This document shows, in pieces, positions 61,268-64,000 of a stretch of DNA of 64,000 bases (positions are counted from its first letter, which is position 1; every line of letters starts with the position of its first letter). The stretch is from contig CAVRJN010000008.1 in NCBI GenBank assembly GCA_963721585.1, positions 1 to 64,000 on the forward strand, read 5' to 3'. A program made the translations under genes and the position numbers. The notes beneath the pieces were generated by a model that was not told where the DNA came from, ran no database searches, and saw only the letters and a list, made by a program, of their open reading frames with translations. The stretch comes from Bog-473 sp963721585 (GTDB lineage: Bacteria; Actinomycetota; Acidimicrobiia; Acidimicrobiales; RAAP-2).

Positions 61268-62170
61268 TCAGACCTCTGGCCCCTCGGAGGGATCTGCGGC
61301 CTCGGCTGCCTCCCACATGGCCTCGACCGGAGCCGGCACTCCCGTCCACAGCACGAGCTGCGCCGCCGCCTGGTGCACCAACATGCCGAGCCCGTCGACG
61401 CCGCGCGCACCGGCTGCGGCCGCCTCGACCAGCCACCGCGTCGGCCGGGGGGCGTACACGAGGTCCGCTGCGACCTGTCCCTCGTGGAGCAATTGCGGCG
61501 CCACCAGCCACGGAGCCGCTCCCTCGGGCGACGCACCCGCCATGCCGAACGGCGTGGCGTTCACGACCAGGTCGGCCGACCCGACCGCCTTGGCCAGGGC
61601 ACGTTCGCCGGGCGGCACGACCGACCCGGCCCGGCCGGCCAATGCGGCCGCGGTGACGGCCCGTTCGGGTGTCCGATTGACGACCGAGACCCGGCTCGCC
61701 CCGGCGTCAGCCAGGGCGAGCACCACGGCCCGAGCCGCCCCACCGGCCCCGATCACCACGCACCGCCGCCCGGCCGGGGTGAAGTCCGCGCCACGGGCCA
61801 GCGACGCGACGAAGCCCTCGCCGTCGGTGTTGGTGCCGAGGAGCACGCCCTCGGTGCGCACGATGCAATTCACGGCGTCGAGCCGCTGCGCCACCTCGGT
61901 GCACTCGTCGACCAGGGCCACCACGTCAGCTTTGTGGGGCATGGTGACCGAGACCCCGCTGAGGTCGGCGCGGCGCATCGCCTCGAGCGCCTCCGCCGCC
62001 TGACCGGGTGCCACCTCGAACGCCAGCGAATGCCAGCTCGCTCCCAATCCGAGCGCGGCGAAGGCCGCATTGTGCAGTAGGGGCGACAGCGAATGCGCGA
62101 TCGGGCTGCCGATGACTCCCACCAGCCGCGTGTCGGGACCGGCGTCGGCCCGCGCGCCGTCGATCGTCAC
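61268..62170 (-). CDS. aroE: Shikimate dehydrogenase
   Basis: Reduces 3-dehydroshikimate in the chorismate pathway. The substrate domain has GVIGSPIAHSLSPLLHNAAF and the catalytic Lys in GVSVTMPHKADVVALVDE, with NTDGEGFVASLARG. The NADPH domain has VVIGAGGAARAVVLALADAG and VNRTPERA. The C-terminal GVDGLGMLVHQAAAQLVLWT is the family signature. I place the start at the GTG at 62170, 14 bp after the mltG stop; ATG 62218 and GTG 62197 are in frame but overlap mltG. Confidence 0.92.
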   Translation of the reverse strand: MTIDGARADAGPDTRLVGVIGSPIAHSLSPLLHNAAFAALGLGASWHSLAFEVAPGQAAEALEAMRRADLSGVSVTMPHKADVVALVDECTEVAQRLDAVNCIVRTEGVLLGTNTDGEGFVASLARGADFTPAGRRCVVIGAGGAARAVVLALADAGASRVSVVNRTPERAVTAAALAGRAGSVVPPGERALAKAVGSADLVVNATPFGMAGASPEGAAPWLVAPQLLHEGQVAADLVYAPRPTRWLVEAAAAGARGVDGLGMLVHQAAAQLVLWTGVPAPVEAMWEAAEAADPSEGPEV

Positions 62171-62183
62171 GACGGGGCCCAGC

Positions 62184-63383
62184 TCAGGGGAGACCACGGC
62201 TCTTGGCCAGCTGCTCATTGGCCAGCTGTTCGGCGTAGGTGTCCGAGAAGGCCATCGTGCCGTTCTTGTTCACCAGCACGAAGTACAACCAGGCGCCAGC
62301 CGGCGGGTGGACCGCAGCCTCGAGCGCATCCATGGAAGGCATGCAGATGGGCGTCGGCGTCAGACCGTTCGTGAGATACGTGTTGTACGGGGACTGGATC
62401 TTGAGGTCCTGTGCGGTCACGGCTCCCCCGTCCTGGCCCAGCGCGTACAGAACGGTCGAGTCCATCTGGAGCGGCGTGCCCTGGGCCAGGCGGTTGTAGA
62501 TGACCCGGGCCGTATCGGGCATGTTGACCGGGATGTACCCCTCCTTCTCCACGATCGACGCGACGATGAGGACCTGGTACGGCGTCATGCCCAGCGCGCC
62601 GGCCGACGCGCTGGTGAGGCCGGCCACGGCGCTGTCGTGGTCGAAGCGCTGCACCATGTCCGTGAGAATGGCGGTGTCGCTCTCGCCGGGGAGGATCAGG
62701 TAGGTCCCGGTGCCGAGCATGCCCTCCAGGTTGTCAGGATCGGTCGCGGTGATCGTCGAATGCACGGCACCGCTGGCCTCGGCCTTCGCGAAACCCCCCT
62801 CGGCGTGACCGGGCAGGCTGTCCACCTGCCCAGCCACCTCGGAGAACGTGAACCCCGGCCGCACGTCGACCGGGTAGATGTTCGGACCCGCCGCCAGGAG
62901 CGTCCGCACCTCCGAGAAGGCCAGGTTCTGGTGCATCGCGTAGCTGCCGGGGAGAACGGACGGCGTGCCGTGGAAAACCTCCGACACCTCGAAGGCCAGT
63001 GAGCTCCCGATCACGTGCTGCCGGCTCAGGGCGTCGACGATGGAATCCGTCGACTCTCCCTGGTGCACGGTGACCACCACCTGTGGTCCGGGTGGTCCCA
63101 GCGCGTGGGACTCCAGCTCGTACCAGAGCACGAAGGCCAGGATGAGGACCAGCAGTCCCCCACCGATGCCGAGCAGGATGCGGCGCCTCCGACGCACCCG
63201 GGCCGAACGGGTCGCCCGGCGTGCGGTGCGGCTCGGCGTCTCCTCCCCGTTTGTTGTCGCAACGGCCCCGGCCTCCGCCCGGTCGTCGGGCCCCGGCTCC
63301 GGCCACGGCAGTTCCTGATCGGAATCGGAATCGGGGCCGGCACCACCCACTTCGCCGTCGAAGGGATCGATGGGCCCGCTCAT
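62184..63383 (-). CDS. mltG: Endolytic murein transglycosylase MltG
   Basis: Cleaves nascent glycan strands, ending their synthesis. It has 399 residues: an acidic cytosolic N terminus of about 65 residues with a basic stop (RRRRRILLG), one membrane segment (GIGGGLLVLILAFVLWY), a LysM-like subdomain and the YceG catalytic domain. The catalytic Glu lies in IVASIVEKEGYIPVN, with later GTPLQMDSTVLYALG and NGLTPTPICMPS. It is followed by aroE and preceded by ruvX with a 4-bp overlap, the conserved actinobacterial order. Confidence 0.93.
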   Translation of the reverse strand: MSGPIDPFDGEVGGAGPDSDSDQELPWPEPGPDDRAEAGAVATTNGEETPSRTARRATRSARVRRRRRILLGIGGGLLVLILAFVLWYELESHALGPPGPQVVVTVHQGESTDSIVDALSRQHVIGSSLAFEVSEVFHGTPSVLPGSYAMHQNLAFSEVRTLLAAGPNIYPVDVRPGFTFSEVAGQVDSLPGHAEGGFAKAEASGAVHSTITATDPDNLEGMLGTGTYLILPGESDTAILTDMVQRFDHDSAVAGLTSASAGALGMTPYQVLIVASIVEKEGYIPVNMPDTARVIYNRLAQGTPLQMDSTVLYALGQDGGAVTAQDLKIQSPYNTYLTNGLTPTPICMPSMDALEAAVHPPAGAWLYFVLVNKNGTMAFSDTYAEQLANEQLAKSRGLP

Positions 63384-63832
63384 GCGTTGTCCAGCCAGGC
63401 CTGCAGCAGCACCATGGCGGCCGCACTGTCGACGACCTTGCGCGCCGCCTTCCCGGTCCGCCCCGCCGCCCGCAGCGAGCGTTCGGCCTCGACCGTGGTG
63501 AACCGCTCGTCGGCTGTCTCGACCGACACCCCGAACGGCTCGAGGAGCTCCCGAAGTGCCGCCGCCTCGTTGAGCGCCGACTGCGCCGCCGGCCCGACCT
63601 CGCCCGAGAGGCTCAGCGGGAGCCCGACCACGACGGTCGATGCCTCCACCTCGCGCACGGCGTCGACCACGGCGACGCGGTCGCGCGCCGCGTCACCACT
63701 GCGCTGGATCGTGCCCCATGGGCTGGCCAGACTGCGCCGGCTGTCGCTGTAGGCCACGCCGATGCGGCGTGCCCCCAGGTCCAGCGCGGCCACCCGGCCC
63801 GGGCCGCGCCCGGACGTACCGTCGTCGCTCAC
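63380..63832 (-). CDS. ruvX: YqgF/RuvX Holliday-junction-resolvase-like RNase-H-fold protein
   Basis: A 150-residue RNase-H-fold nuclease thought to process 16S rRNA ends or Holliday junctions. The acidic active-site residues are in VAALDLGARRIGVAYSDSRR, the glutamate in VETADERFTTVEAERSL, and the final Asp in RKVVDSAAAMVLLQAWLD. It starts at the GTG at 63832, overlapping the alaS stop, and overlaps mltG by 4 bp at its end. Confidence 0.92.
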   Translation of the reverse strand: MSDDGTSGRGPGRVAALDLGARRIGVAYSDSRRSLASPWGTIQRSGDAARDRVAVVDAVREVEASTVVVGLPLSLSGEVGPAAQSALNEAAALRELLEPFGVSVETADERFTTVEAERSLRAAGRTGKAARKVVDSAAAMVLLQAWLDNA

Positions 63833-64000
63833 GCGGACAGGAGCCGGTGCGCCTCGGCCAGCGCCGCCTCAATCCCGGACGGGTCCTTCCCACCGGCCGT
63901 GGCGACCTCGGGGGAACCGCCGCCGCCGCCGCCGACCATCGGCCCGAGCGTGCGCACGAGCTGGCTGGCGTCTGGCCTGCCCCCGGTGGCGGCGACGATC
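63829..64000 (-). CDS. alaS: Alanyl-tRNA synthetase, C-terminal end (partial)
   Basis: Only the last 56 codons are inside the window; the gene continues beyond 64000. The DHHA1-domain end VGGGGGGSPEVATAGGKDPS and the helix IEAALAEAHRLLSA identify AlaS, as does its position before ruvX and mltG. It charges tRNA-Ala. Its stop overlaps the ruvX GTG (GTGA). Confidence 0.9.
   Translation of the reverse strand, partial: IVAATGGRPDASQLVRTLGPMVGGGGGGSPEVATAGGKDPSGIEAALAEAHRLLSA

Overview
The window is a high-GC bacterial chromosome segment, most likely from an uncultured or little-studied actinobacterium of the Acidimicrobiia type. The evidence is a mycothiol synthase gene, a menaquinone branch, a polyprenol-phosphate-mannose-synthase-like gene, an OmpR-type two-component pair, dense operons with 4-nt ATGA/GTGA overlaps, frequent GTG starts, and large secreted proteins carrying GYW..DGG..YGDA repeats. 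The lineage is an inference from gene content; no rRNA gene is present to confirm it.

Region 1 (1 to about 9.2 kb) is a decayed accessory region. It holds a split zinc-ribbon gene, a truncated tyrosine-integrase fragment, a DUF1254/DUF1214 protein, a MerR regulator divergent from a methyltransferase, a PRC-barrel protein and a VOC protein. It also holds an IS110-family transposase gene cut in two by a complete IS3-family element with 25-bp inverted repeats and a 3-bp target duplication. Paired direct repeats (GTCACAA-N4-GTCACA) near both ends and a tRNA-3'-end-like sequence near 9.14 kb suggest the remains of an integrative element.

Region 2 (about 9.5 to 21 kb) is a block of four large secreted proteins: a glycoside-hydrolase-like protein with Ig-like modules, a neocarzinostatin-like protein with six 42-residue repeats, a Thr-rich secreted protein, and a sedolisin (S53) peptidase. 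The peptidase has a beta-propeller-like insert inside its catalytic domain and six repeats of the same GYW family at its C terminus.

Region 3 (21.7 to 26.4 kb) is a fatty-acid synthesis operon, fabD-fabG-acpP-fabF, followed by an SGNH hydrolase. The FabD protein carries an extra C-terminal biotinyl/lipoyl-like domain.

Region 4 (26.4 to 39.6 kb, all minus strand) is one his-trp supercluster: hisD-hisC-hisB-hisH-hisA-hisF-groES-like-hisI-trpE-ygfZ-membrane protein-small membrane protein-(disrupted small gene)-trpC-trpF-trpB-trpA. Most junctions are translationally coupled. hisG, hisE, trpD and trpG are not in the window.

Region 5 (39.7 to 64 kb) is mostly housekeeping. It includes a VapBC-like pair with an apparently damaged PIN toxin, nth, mshD, a VIT-family transporter, maoC-like/menG/menF, a response regulator and kinase, a frameshifted Dpm1-like glycosyltransferase, an AI-2E-family permease and a flippase-like membrane protein. 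It continues with a GT87-type mannosyltransferase, ppk1, two SEDS (FtsW/RodA) proteins, a frameshifted ABM monooxygenase, a SfLAP/GAP protein, a bifunctional-nuclease-domain protein and MscS. It ends with the conserved aroE-mltG-ruvX-alaS run, alaS being cut by the window edge.

Five otherwise intact-looking genes each carry what looks like one single-base frame disruption (near 240, 5370, 30069, 48600 and 57560). This is either local decay or indel error in the assembly and should be settled before those genes are called dead.
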